Shown in pieces: positions 47,501-60,496 of a DNA stretch of 64,000 nt. The position numbers were made by a program, and so were the translations under genes. The DNA comes from Takakia lepidozioides (Eukaryota; Streptophyta; Takakiopsida; Takakiales; Takakiaceae): NCBI GenBank assembly GCA_030704615.1, contig CM060732.1, positions 76,613,053-76,677,052 of the forward strand. Reading direction: 5' to 3'. The notes under the pieces are model-generated. The model saw nothing but the letters and a program-made list of their open reading frames with translations, was not told where the DNA came from and did not search any database. How positions within the stretch are numbered: position 1 is the stretch's first letter; the number at the start of each line of letters is the position of its first letter.

Positions 47501-47776
47501 GGTGGCATCAATGGATATGGACAGATAAGGGTTGGGGTCATTGCAGCTGATCAGGGTACGCCTGTTGATGGAGCTGAAGACAGGGTTTCGCAGCTCATGA
47601 TGAAATACAGTTGTGTTGGCAACACTTTGCGGAGCCACACTCACATTGGGATTTTCCAAGTTAGAGTTTCTGAATCCTGCGTATCGGGCTCCCTCGCATA
47701 CAACTGCTCTACTCAGAATTGCCGTCAGACACAGAACAGCAATGCTCAAGAATTCTCGGGTTCTGGATTTGGCCAT
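41515..47776 (-). CDS. Purple acid phosphatase, PAP27/PAP1/PAP24-like
   Basis: This secreted binuclear metallophosphoesterase has 13 minus-strand coding exons: 47776-47400, 46670-46583, 46100-45834, 45512-45407, 45220-45115, 44655-44523, 44377-44187, 43723-43537, 43169-43102, 42833-42725, 42316-42125, 41930-41850 and 41571-41515, about 653 residues. The ATG at 47776 starts a signal peptide (FLSIAVLCLTAILSRAVVC). A fibronectin-like N-domain includes VSGIVSPSADDWIAVVSPSS and LSSLPLLCHYPVK. All five metal-binding blocks are present: YGDMGK, HIGDISYATG, IGNHER, FAGHRPAYSS and WGHVHNYERTC. It ends SGQVKDSFAITKS. The exon 1 donor (GTCAGT after 47400) is the least certain junction; a donor after 47407 is also in phase with an acceptor two bases away. 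The gene appears functional. Confidence 0.94.
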
Positions 47777-50700
47777 CTTGGATATTGACCCAATGCTATG
47801 ATTTATGCTGGACACCTAGATCCAGTAGCTATGAACAGTCTCTGAATTACAGCCGTGGACGTGGGTATGGGCGGAAAGAGATCCAAATCCGGCGCGTGCA
47901 CACTGGTTCTTCGGCAGAGCGCGATCGAGCCTCTTGATGCTACAGCTGCTCAGCAGTATTTGAGATCATGTTTGTATACAACAGAGTGCCTCTCCTCTCT
48001 CACCCTGGCTTTGCATGCCCTCAAGTTCCATTAAGTAGTGTGGAGAAACAGCCTCCCTTGTCTACGGGTCTTTGCCTTGCGTTGGCCAAGGCTCGGTCTG
48101 CAATTTCCGGCAGCTCCACAGTTCCTGAACAGCATACTCACTTGAGTCATGATCATAAGAAGCTGGTGCTGACCAGGATCCCGACAACCAGGGGAAGCGA
48201 GGCGATTGAGGCCGCAAGCAAGCAACAGCAGCCGCCCAATGAGGTCTACAAAAAGGCGACAACTCAGGACCCAACGTGACGCACCCTTACTGGTCGACGT
48301 TCTCATGGATAGTGTGCTGGACGGTGGACCCAAGATACATCTTACTAAGGATCTCGATCAAGTTCAATAGAGATCTCGACGTTCACTTCTCCCTAGTCTT
48401 CCGCTGGGATATGCTAGATATAGCGACCTTGAGCATTAACTTTGTTATTAGGCCTGGATTTCCTAACTAGCGGAAGGAATCAACAGAGCAAGCCAAAAAC
48501 CAATTGATACAAGGAAATCTACAACATGGATATAAAACAGTGCTGAAGACTGAGACAGTGAGGCCCTGAAGACTGTCGAAAGGATGGATCAGTGACGGGG
48601 TCCCCTCTTCGTGCAATGACCACTTCTGCTGCCTAGCGCACATCTAGCAAAACTGGCCCCCTTAAATATATCAGGTCTACTGTAATCGAGCTTTACTTTT
48701 CTTCTCAAGAACAGGAAAGCTCGAGTGAGTACACTAGTATATAAAGATTGGAAGGCCAACGTAGCAACCTTATTGCACTTTTGTCAGGGATCATGATCGA
48801 CTGAGGCGAAAAGGGACCCAACTGATATAATGCATGGATTGATCAAATTTGTGAAGAGGATTCGTAGACCACCAGAGCATGACTTCAGCACATGCAGCCC
48901 CATTGTTTTTGCCTTAATTCGCTGTAATAAAACAGGCTAGTACCGACACTGTTCATGCTCCGGACACTGTGGAAAAGGAGCCAAACCAGCAGCTGTTTCA
49001 TCAGGGCCGCTCCATCACGTTCGTCCAGCGCCTACAGGATCCCCACATGCATGCTGGCTTGCAGTTCCTGACATCATGTTCGACGTTTTGTGCAGTTGAT
49101 GCTCACACAGACATCACCAAATTTGTCGTTGCATATCAAACCAACACATTCTGCAGGCAATCCACGGCCTTGTCCTTCTTCCTACTTCAGTTCCAGTTCA
49201 ACCGAAACAGACAAGCGCCCACGGATCTTCCCTAAGAATGTACCAGGGATCCAATTTGGGAGGCTTGCCTTGTTCACACAGTCACACTGGTGTCCGGGAC
49301 TTCGGTGTGTACACAACCCAAATTAGGGTAAGTTCAGACCCGATTTGGGCTCCAACCATACCCCAATTTGGACATCAACCAAATTTGGGTACACGCAACT
49401 CGTCTAGGCGGCGACCCGCCAGACCCTCGGGTCACCTCCGGTGGCCACCAGAGCTACCCGCGAGCGTGTGAGGTCCCAGCAGCATGGACTTGAACAGTGA
49501 CTGCAGGTCCACAGTGCTCTGTGATCAGTGACAGGAAAAGCTCCAAAGTGGAATCAGAGACTTCCCCAATTGAGTATTTGTAGTGCAGGATTGCAGTGGG
49601 GCCCTGCATGGAGGCACAATTCCATAGCATATTCCTGGTATTATTTCTGAAAAGAGCATTGCAGGAGTGAGCTTTGCGGCCTCCTGCACATTGTTGCCAG
49701 CTCCCAGTTTGCTGCTAAATCCACAGCATAGTCAAGGTCCGTTGTGCAGCGTACAGTGATGGCAGCCTCATGCACTTCACTGCGTCGCCGTGATCCTTCT
49801 CGCAACTTACAAGCTGTGCATTACGGCGCTATAAGGCATTGTACACACTGCGTCTCTCTCTCAAGATACAGATGAAATCTTTACGGTGCTACGACCGGGA
49901 TGTTTGAAGCAAATGATCGCAATGTGCAATTTGTTAGGGTGGACACCTTATGCATGATCATAATTTAGCTTTCAAAGAAGCGCAGTTCGGAGAAGATGCT
50001 AACACAAGAAGGCATAAATGTTTGGAGCCAAGAGCCCTGGCACCGACCGTCGACAAACCTTATCAATGACGATTGCAGTTTCCTGCATCTTGGTAAGGTA
50101 CTAAGTACGTAGTGCCCGCTGTGAGATCACTTTGGGGTGAAATTCTGCCAGGTGAACGTGGGGAACCACGGGGAACCGTTCCCCAGTGGCGGGGAGCACC
50201 ACCAGCCAGCAGACGGACGGAAAATGCACCACGGATGAAATCCACTTATTCATCCAATAAATGTTAGTGCGCTCTAGGAATGAACGTGGCTCCAACAGTG
50301 GCAGGTCCGGGCTTTCAGCCTAGCCACTTGGCCTTCAAGCGCCCTTTGAGGGCCGTGTCTCAAGTGGAGGTGCTTCTCTTTGAAGATCAGAGTTTTTTAT
50401 CTGATTTCTAGTTCCCTAGACCCGGGAAGGTAGAGGATGACACGTTCTAGGTGCAAGAGGATCCCCCCCCACGGGCATGAACTGCTTAATACTGTAGTCT
50501 AAAATTGCACTAGTGTAGTTTTGATTCACTTTTGTCTCCTGGCTGTCTCGACATGGAACTCAACCCCTACTCACTCCCCAAGTGAGAGCCTGAGCTTATA
50601 GCGAAGGGACCGGGATCATCTTGCCAATTTATATCTCGTTGTACCATTCAACATAATAGGTTGTATGACTAGTTACGAGTCAAATGAGCAGAGTCAGGTA

Positions 50701-51079
50701 GTATCACACCCATCGATGCCATACTGCTGCCTTGATGGATGAAAAGTTGGGCTTGCTGAGCAGGGTAGAATGGGGGCCATATATGAAAACCAGACATCAT
50801 ACCTCCTCCCTCTCACAATCCCTCAATCAAACTCTGAAATGAGAAAATCCATTCAGCATTTACACTACACCCTGTCCCCTTGGTTGTCTCTCTCATCCTC
50901 ATTATCTTCCAATCACGTACAACACTCACCCAGAGCGGTTAGCCCATCCCGCTGGGTAAAGTTACAACTTCAGTAGGCTCAGTGCCCTGCGCTTTCGATT
51001 CGGTGTTACCTTTGATTTCTAAGTTATCCACAGCCCTTACTTACTTAAGTTTTTCTTAGCTTGGTGGAAATTGTCAAGC
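47777..51079. other. Long intergenic region between the phosphatase and METTL5
   Basis: It should contain the phosphatase promoter and the METTL5 3' UTR. The only protein-like text is on the minus strand around 49440-49800, where two short stretches (VRCTTDLDYAVDLAANW and SIGEVSDSTLELFLSLITEH) look coding but are separated by stops. No family is recognised. A short array of ATTTGGG-type words lies at 49248-49400. Confidence 0.35.
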
Positions 51080-54828
<3,749 letters not shown>

Positions 54829-55335
54829 CTCTCTCCTCGAGACTTCCCAGAGATTCGCTCCGTTTCAAATGTGAATCAAGCAACGTCAAATCTTGGCAAG
54901 TTGTTTTCCATGAGCTCTTTGGGCTCCCTGTGCGCGTTACAAAGCTTGCGAGGCTACTCTCTGGCCTCGCACAACTCTCCCGATCTACTCCTTCCTCCCT
55001 CTTTTCGTTTTGTTTTTTGAGAAAGAGACGAAGCCCCCGAAAGAAGGCAATGAATCCACGGATGAGATCGGGTCATAAGATGGAAATTGGTCATCTAACG
55101 GATGCATATGGACGAAAATCGAGTCCGCAAATGGTGAGTAAGGCTACCGACGAGCTGGGTCTGAACGTCTGAACAAAGTTTACAAAGGAGTCGGGTACGT
55201 TGGAAGGTGAGAGAGAAGTGGAAAGGAGTTACAGATTCTTTGGAGTGCGAGAAGGCAATCTTCAGAGGTAATTGGGAACGTCATATAAGCAGCTCAGGGA
55301 GTAGCTGCTTAAATTAGCTCTCAGACTATTCTTTC
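54829..55335. other. 5' flank of METTL5
   Basis: This is expected to carry the METTL5 5' UTR and promoter; a purine-rich stretch reads into the minus-strand ATG. A plus-strand open frame ending near 55172 has no recognisable motif. Confidence 0.35.
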
Positions 55336-55344
55336 GTGGATTGC

Positions 55345-55739
55345 TGGAGAAAATGGACGACGATGATGAGGTAGTATCCTGGAATGCGAGCATCGCAGGA
55401 TATGCCCAGCACTGGTATGGATGGAGACTGTGGAGACGTGTGAACAAATGATGCACGAGACCAGGTCACGTTCATTTAATGTGTTTGCAATGCACGAGCA
55501 AGCCTGCAGTCCTGGCCGAAATGGACAAAGGCATCATATTTGGCTTGAGGCAAGCTTGAATTGTGTCACACATCATCTGTGCAATGCCCTTGTGGAGATG
55601 TATGCCAATTGTGAGACTCGTAGACGGAAAATAGCTTGTCGGCACTTGTCCCAGCTGCCTTCGCAGTTACTGCTGAAGCCACTTTCCTTGCAAGCCGCTA
55701 CTAGTACAGTTGGGTTACATGTTACTACTTCACCACGTG
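55345..55739 (+). pseudogene. PPR relic, plus strand
   Basis: Degenerate PPR text is readable in shifting frames: EVVSWNASIAGYAQHW, then ETCEQMMHE, then NALVEMYANCETR. These match the WNAMIAGYAQHG, ETYEQM and NALVDMYAKCGS elements of the intact PPR gene at 60.5-62.3 kb but lie on the opposite strand. Frameshifts occur after AQHW and again before the EMYAN block. It is cut off by the TIR element beginning at 55740. Confidence 0.75.
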
Positions 55740-56800
55740 TAGGGAATTCCAAAAAGGCCTTGATGTGAAATGCACTTATCACTTGATCACCCCCCTAAAA
55801 GTGCGCAATTCAACTGAATTGCAAGGGCAATTCAATTGAACTAACCCTAATTTGCAATTCAATTGAATTGTCGGAACACATGATTCAATTGAATTGTCAA
55901 CTCGCAATTCAATTGAATTGTAATCTATAATTTTTAACTTATTTTTGTATATAATATATAATATATATGTACATGTATATATTCAAATTATATTTATACA
56001 CATATAAGAGTATAAGCTAAAAATACATGTTGCCCGTCTATTCTTGCTGGCCCCTTTTTTGTGCCCTTGAGGAAATTGTGGAGTTGTGAAACCACCCTCA
56101 GCCTCAGCGAGAAAAGGAGAGCCAGAGACGGAGACAGATCAGCAGCTTCCTGTGATTCACTGGCAAAAGAAACATGGTTGGCTCCGAAAAAAACAGACAA
56201 AATCAAATCAAACCTGACAATTGATGAAAGGCTTCCCCTGCATCACCATGTAGTCCCCTAACACTAGTATCTGGCCCAGGACAAAGAAAACAAAAAATAT
56301 GTTCATCTTGAGAATTATCAAAAATTTGGATACCCTTACAAAGGTATCATGTTGAAGTTGGGATGTGTGTTCTATATAAGTTTAATATATCAAACTCTTA
56401 CACGTTGATACTCTTACGTTGGTATCATGTTTGGTATATGTACATAGCCATATATTGGCACCAACATCCACAAAGAGAGACAGTCCCGCTTTTACAAGCG
56501 CTTCGTGACTTCCCCTCTCTCTCTCTCTCCCTCTCTCGCTCTCCCTTAGGCTTTATCTTGGGCTCAAGCCTTACCACAGGCAAAGGATTGACAGACGGAC
56601 AGCAAGAATAGACGGGCAACATGTATTTTTAGCTTATATTAAAAATATATATATATTATATACAAAAATAAGTTAAAAATTATAGATTACAATTCAATTG
56701 AATTACAAATTAGGGTTAGTTCAATTGAATTGCGCACTTTTAGGGGGTGATCAAGTGAATTGCGATGCATTTCACATCAAGGCCTTTTTGGAGTTCCCTA
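55740..56800. mobile_element. 1.06-kb TIR/foldback element
   Basis: The ends TAGGGAATTCCAAAAAGGCC (left) and GGCCTTTTTGGAGTTCCCTA (right) are inverted repeats. The arms extend through CACTTTTAGGGGG, the CAATTCAATTGAATT array, ATAATTTTTAACTTATTTTTGTATATAATATA and AAAAATACATGTTGCCCGTCTATTCTTGCT, about 310 bases on the left and 200 on the right. The 550-base interior holds a CT-rich run and no transposase. It is a non-autonomous DNA-transposon-like element next to PPR relics. Confidence 0.8.
55805..55921. repeat. AATTCAATTGAATT palindromic array
   Basis: Five copies of a self-complementary 14-mer of the AATTCAATTGAATT type occur in 117 bases of the left arm, and two more in the right arm near 56690-56735. 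The extra copies explain why the left arm is longer. Confidence 0.8.
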
Positions 56801-57476
56801 CCATGTGTGCTCTTCAAATGAGAGGCCCCATTTTCGGGAGATAGATCAGACTTCCGGAGAGAGGCTCTGACTGTGGTACCTGGGAACATGATGTTGGCTA
56901 TGGAGGTGGAATGCCTTCGGTAGTCCGGCGGGCTTTGCAGAGAACAGTTTCCCTTTGGAGACACGCCCTGGCAGCCCAAATTATCCTCTCCAGGTGTGCC
57001 AATTGTGAAGCCCAGACTGGCAGCGGAATTGGTAACTGTTATGGAGGAGATGAAGACACTGAAGCCTGACTATCATCAGAAGCTTCGATTGGAAAGGATG
57101 AATGAGAGGTTGGTGGGCATTCGCTAAAAGAAGGCTGCAGAGGCAGGCTGAGAAGGAAGAGAGGAAGCAACGGGTTGGGAAGGTTCAGTCTACCGTTCTC
57201 TCTCTAACCTTGGGATTCCACACCCCACCACCGCTCTTCAATGGTGAAATCAATGGTGTGCCTGCATAGAAATATACAATTTGACAGAATTTGTGGCCTG
57301 CTTGCTACGCCAAACATTTCGTGCAATGCAAATGGGCAATGATGTGTACCAACGATATCGAGGAGGACATCAACTTAAGTAGAGATTTAACACGGTCAAG
57401 ACGATCATCAATACCTTCAGTTTAAGTAATAAACGCGAACTATAGCATACTACATGAGCACTTGCATGCGGACGCT
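56801..57476. other. Gene-poor segment with an unassigned coding-like stretch
   Basis: On the plus strand about 56998-57126 reads PIVKPRLAAELVTVMEEMKT followed by a charged helix-like stretch ending in ERLVGIR and a stop. It looks like real protein sequence, but no family is recognised and no further exons were found. Confidence 0.35.
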
Positions 57477-58193
57477 CTAAAGGGTAACAAGACCTGCGAT
57501 CATTCCAGGAACAAGAGCCATTAAGTCTGTGGGGCCGGGCGCAGACCCCACTGGTATATATTCTCCAAACGAGGTTGCTTTGGTGGTGCCAGCAACCGGT
57601 CCGGGCTGGAGCTGTACTTTCAACTTGAGGGAGCTGCACCGGGGATCTCCCTGCATGTCGACGACCATGGTCTTGGTATCTTCGTCGTATACCTCTGTAG
57701 TGTCTGTCACGGTCGTCACTATCCCTCCCGATATGGCTACAGGAATCAACAGCAGATCAAGTCCAACAGATTAGAATCGTGCCACATATCGTGCATCCCG
57801 TGCTAGCAGAGAATTTGCTTCATGGCTGTAAAGCTGGTCCAACCAACTTCACCTTTCAACTGCTCAGACCCTCTCAAAGCAACACATCCACACTGCTAAA
57901 TGTACTATGCTCTAAAGTGACTGAAATAGAAACTGAGCTGCAACTCATGGCTAACCAGAAGCATGGGCAACGACATGCTGTGTCACCTACGCTGGCAGAG
58001 AAGAATAACTAGTACCAGGCGCCAGGGTGAAGCGATCGATTGTGCCAGCGCTTCCATTGCCCTGAACACGCAGTCCATTAGTGATTACATGAGGGACGAC
58101 CTGGGGTAGATGTTCGTCCAATCGTTTGAACAGCCCAAAGAGGCGCTCAGGAGTGATCTCATACAATCCTGACATTACTGGTGTTGTCGGCAT
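57477..58193 (-). CDS. Bet v 1/PR-10-like protein, copy C
   Basis: This is a third, more diverged member on the opposite strand. Two coding exons, 58193-58016 and 57736-57477, join in phase and give about 145 residues. Exon 1 has the same 178-base length and intron phase as copies A and B. The P-loop reads GNGSAGTIDRFTLAPG. Exon 2 shows VTDTTEVYDEDTKTMVVDMQ and LQPGPVAGTTKATSF, then ends at IAGLVTL. It therefore lacks the acidic C-terminal helix end (LPEDKLEELEES) of the others. The promoter is homologous, but the TATA box position is mutated (TACGGTTAG near 58348-58356). The open frame suggests it may still be functional. Confidence 0.78.
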
Positions 58194-58460
58194 GGTTCTG
58201 GGGTGAAGAGACTCCCAAATCCAAAGAGAGAGATATTTCAGTCCTTCGCACTGATTAGTGGAGACATATATTCTTGCCCTCGAAGGCTTTGAAAGGGCTT
58301 TAAACCAAACAGTGGGTGACTAGACCACATTTTCTCTAGAGAAGAAGACTAACCGTACTCTGCTCCTGTAGGTCCCGCTCCCACCAGCTTGTGCCAGCCT
58401 TTTCTGTCATTGGGAGGTTTCTGAGCCCTCCCCTCAGTGGCATGCACTTGGCTTGCGTGT
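58194..58460 (-). promoter_or_regulatory. Promoter region of Bet v 1-like copy C, TATA box lost
   Basis: On the minus strand this matches copies A and B: GCGGGACCTACAGGAGCAGAGTAC, AAAATGTGG, AAAGCCCTTTCAAAGC and TTCGAGGG appear in the same order. Where A and B have TATAAA/TATATA, this copy has GGTTAG. Confidence 0.6.
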
Positions 58461-59199
58461 GGTTTTCAGACTAACCGCCCATTAGGCACAGGACAGGTCT
58501 CTAGAAAGTTGAGATACTTATTGATACCAAAGTTCTCCCTCAAGCCCACTACTTTCCGCTCTTGGCTTTAAATATCAGGCCGGTGCTGGGCGGGACCACC
58601 AGCACCTCGACCTGCGTCCCGCATTCTGGTTCCCAAACTTCAGGATTTGTTTTTTTTTTTTTGAAGAAAAGGGGAAGCATGATTCTCATTCCAAATTCCA
58701 AGCCTTATTCCACTCTGCTCTACCCTGAGCACCACATCCAGCACACTCAGGTACACCTGAACACCCAAAAGTACACAAGTTGATCCAAAATGTGACCACC
58801 GCCCAGAGCCCAAACATCCGTCTGAAGTATCCAAAATCTAATCTAGACCTAAGTGTCAAATGGCCACCATCGCGAGGCTAATCAGATCTCAACAAACATG
58901 CATCACATCTTGGTCGCCACAAAGTAATCCTACACTAGTTGTCCTAAAATATCTAAATGTCTCCCTTGCTTCCCTTTATACAACTACTTGCAGCCTCAAT
59001 GGTCAGATTGGCATAAAGAGCGAGGTTGAGTATGTGGGCCCCACATATGTGAAGCACACATTGAACAAGTCGGCACAACCTGTCACTGAGCAAGCTAAAA
59101 CAGCACTAAGAAGCTTACACTACACCTATACATCCAATGCAAGAGCCTAGAGGGATGAAAAAACCTCAGAGAAAACCTTACTCAGCACATGATTGAGCA
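58461..59199. other. Intergenic region with an oligo-T tract
   Basis: A T13 run at about 58649-58661 is followed by AT-rich sequence and may mark the reversed tail of a retroposed copy. No gene is recognised. Confidence 0.3.
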
Positions 59200-59910
59200 A
59201 GGACAAACGTCTTTGAAGGAAAAACCCCAAATGCTTACAAAATGATGTAAATAGTTCAGCCCTACGTATTGACGGTCGCATTCTTTGATACCACATCTCC
59301 AGCCATATTCTCGAGCAATCCCTTTGAATCCTTGAGGCTCCATGAGGGCAGTGCCCAATGTAACATCTACTACAATCCCAGCTTTCGGAAGTCAGCATGG
59401 ACCTCTTCGCCGTTTTCCGGGCTGGCAAACGCATTGCAAATGTGACCTTGTCAGACTTCATCCCTTCCTGCATCATTTGTTGATAGGTCTCAATAAACCT
59501 CCATCCCACGGTAATGCTGGGGGTATCCTGCGATCATTGCACTCCATGATTGTGTCCAGCCAGATTGTTGAACAGTCCCTGCATCCTCAGTGCTCTCTCT
59601 TTACTATCGTGTTCCAGCCTTCTCTGAAACACTACAACTGATGTGTGGAGAGTCACTGATTTAATAAGGATCATTTGGAACATTGTTGGAATCTACACTA
59701 AGATGCACAGAATAACCTACCAAGAATGTATGTGGAAAGCAACCACCCCATCCACAGTGTTGGGTTGCCATACAGATGCACATGTCCATAAGGGTATTAT
59801 CCTAACTGATATTTGGTAGAACCATCAGCTTTCATGAAGTCACCATGGATGTCAAGCCCTTTCTAGGGCTGTCAAGCTGGCACACATATTGGATAAGCCA
59901 TGCAGGAACT
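59200..59910 (-). pseudogene. PPR relic, minus strand
   Basis: Decayed PLS repeats are readable on the minus strand. From about 59560 downward the text reads SWSAMIAGYPQHYRGMEVY, then in other frames ETYQQMMQEGMKSDKVTF, ICNAFASPENGEEVHADF and NMAGDVVSKN. A further block at 59690-59900 reads MCASLTALERA, FMKADG and TLMDM. Stops and frameshifts are frequent, so it cannot make a protein. It is homologous to repeats of the adjacent PPR gene and lies downstream of it on the same strand. Confidence 0.75.
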
Positions 59911-60020
59911 TCCTCAACTATACGTCACAGCTAACATTCCCACGAAATAGCGACTGAACCAAGCAGCTGCATACTTTTTACATAAGAAGCAAGCAAGCAC
60001 CTAAAAACAAAACCATTGTT

Positions 60021-60496
60021 TCAGCATTACTCGGAACAAGAACAAACCCCATCTTCGAAGTGGTGAGACTGGTTGGCATCCCGTACAGCAATTGCTTGCC
60101 CAACGAACTTTAGGATGAACTTGGTGACCATGTGGCAACCACCACACACCCTAAGGTTCTTGGTGAGACTTGTTGGCATTCCATACAACAATTGCTCACC
60201 CAACAATCTTTGAGATGAACTTGGTGACCATGTACCCTGAGGTTCTTGGTGACAGGGAGAAGCGTCCCAGGGGCCATGCTGATCAACCCAAAAGCGAATG
60301 GCCAGAGTGCATGGTGTCCGGCATGTACCTTGCCTCCTTCATCTTCCAGACAATCTTCTCAGCTCGGCATGGAGTTCCTTGATGTAGCAAATTGTCTACG
60401 CCCCGTGGCCAACCTCAATGCAGCAGCAACATGGCTCCTTTCTGACACCTCTGGCCTCCGTCACCTTTGTGCATCGTCCCTCTTGCCAGCAGCTGC
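60021..60496 (-). pseudogene. Decayed E2/DYW deaminase domain downstream of the PPR stop codon
   Basis: Past the TAA that ends the PPR frame, the minus strand still reads AAAGKRDDAQ, then after a one-base shift KVTEARGVRKEP, then ELHAELRRLSGRMKEARYMP, HS-LAI, GLISMAPGTLLPVTKNLRV and KNLRVCGGCHMVTKF. It ends with GQAIAVRDANQSHHFEDG, VCSCSE, a stop and CW. The CxxCH zinc-binding motif and the terminal DYW position are recognisable, but the stretch containing the catalytic HxE glutamate is deleted. A roughly 100-base tandem duplication (60061-60160 and 60161-60247) repeats the MVTKFISKIVG block. Confidence 0.88.
60061..60247 (-). repeat. Tandem duplication within the DYW relic
   Basis: Units starting TGGTGAGACTNGTTGGCATYCC at 60061 and 60161 repeat the sequence encoding the conserved TKFISK/VG/ANxSH part of the DYW domain. 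They differ by substitutions and a small deletion, so the duplication predates much of the decay. Confidence 0.8.

Noticed and set aside
47968-48279. 103-codon plus-strand frame upstream of the phosphatase gene
   Set aside because: Composition is unremarkable, there is no domain, and it lies in the expected promoter region of the minus-strand gene.
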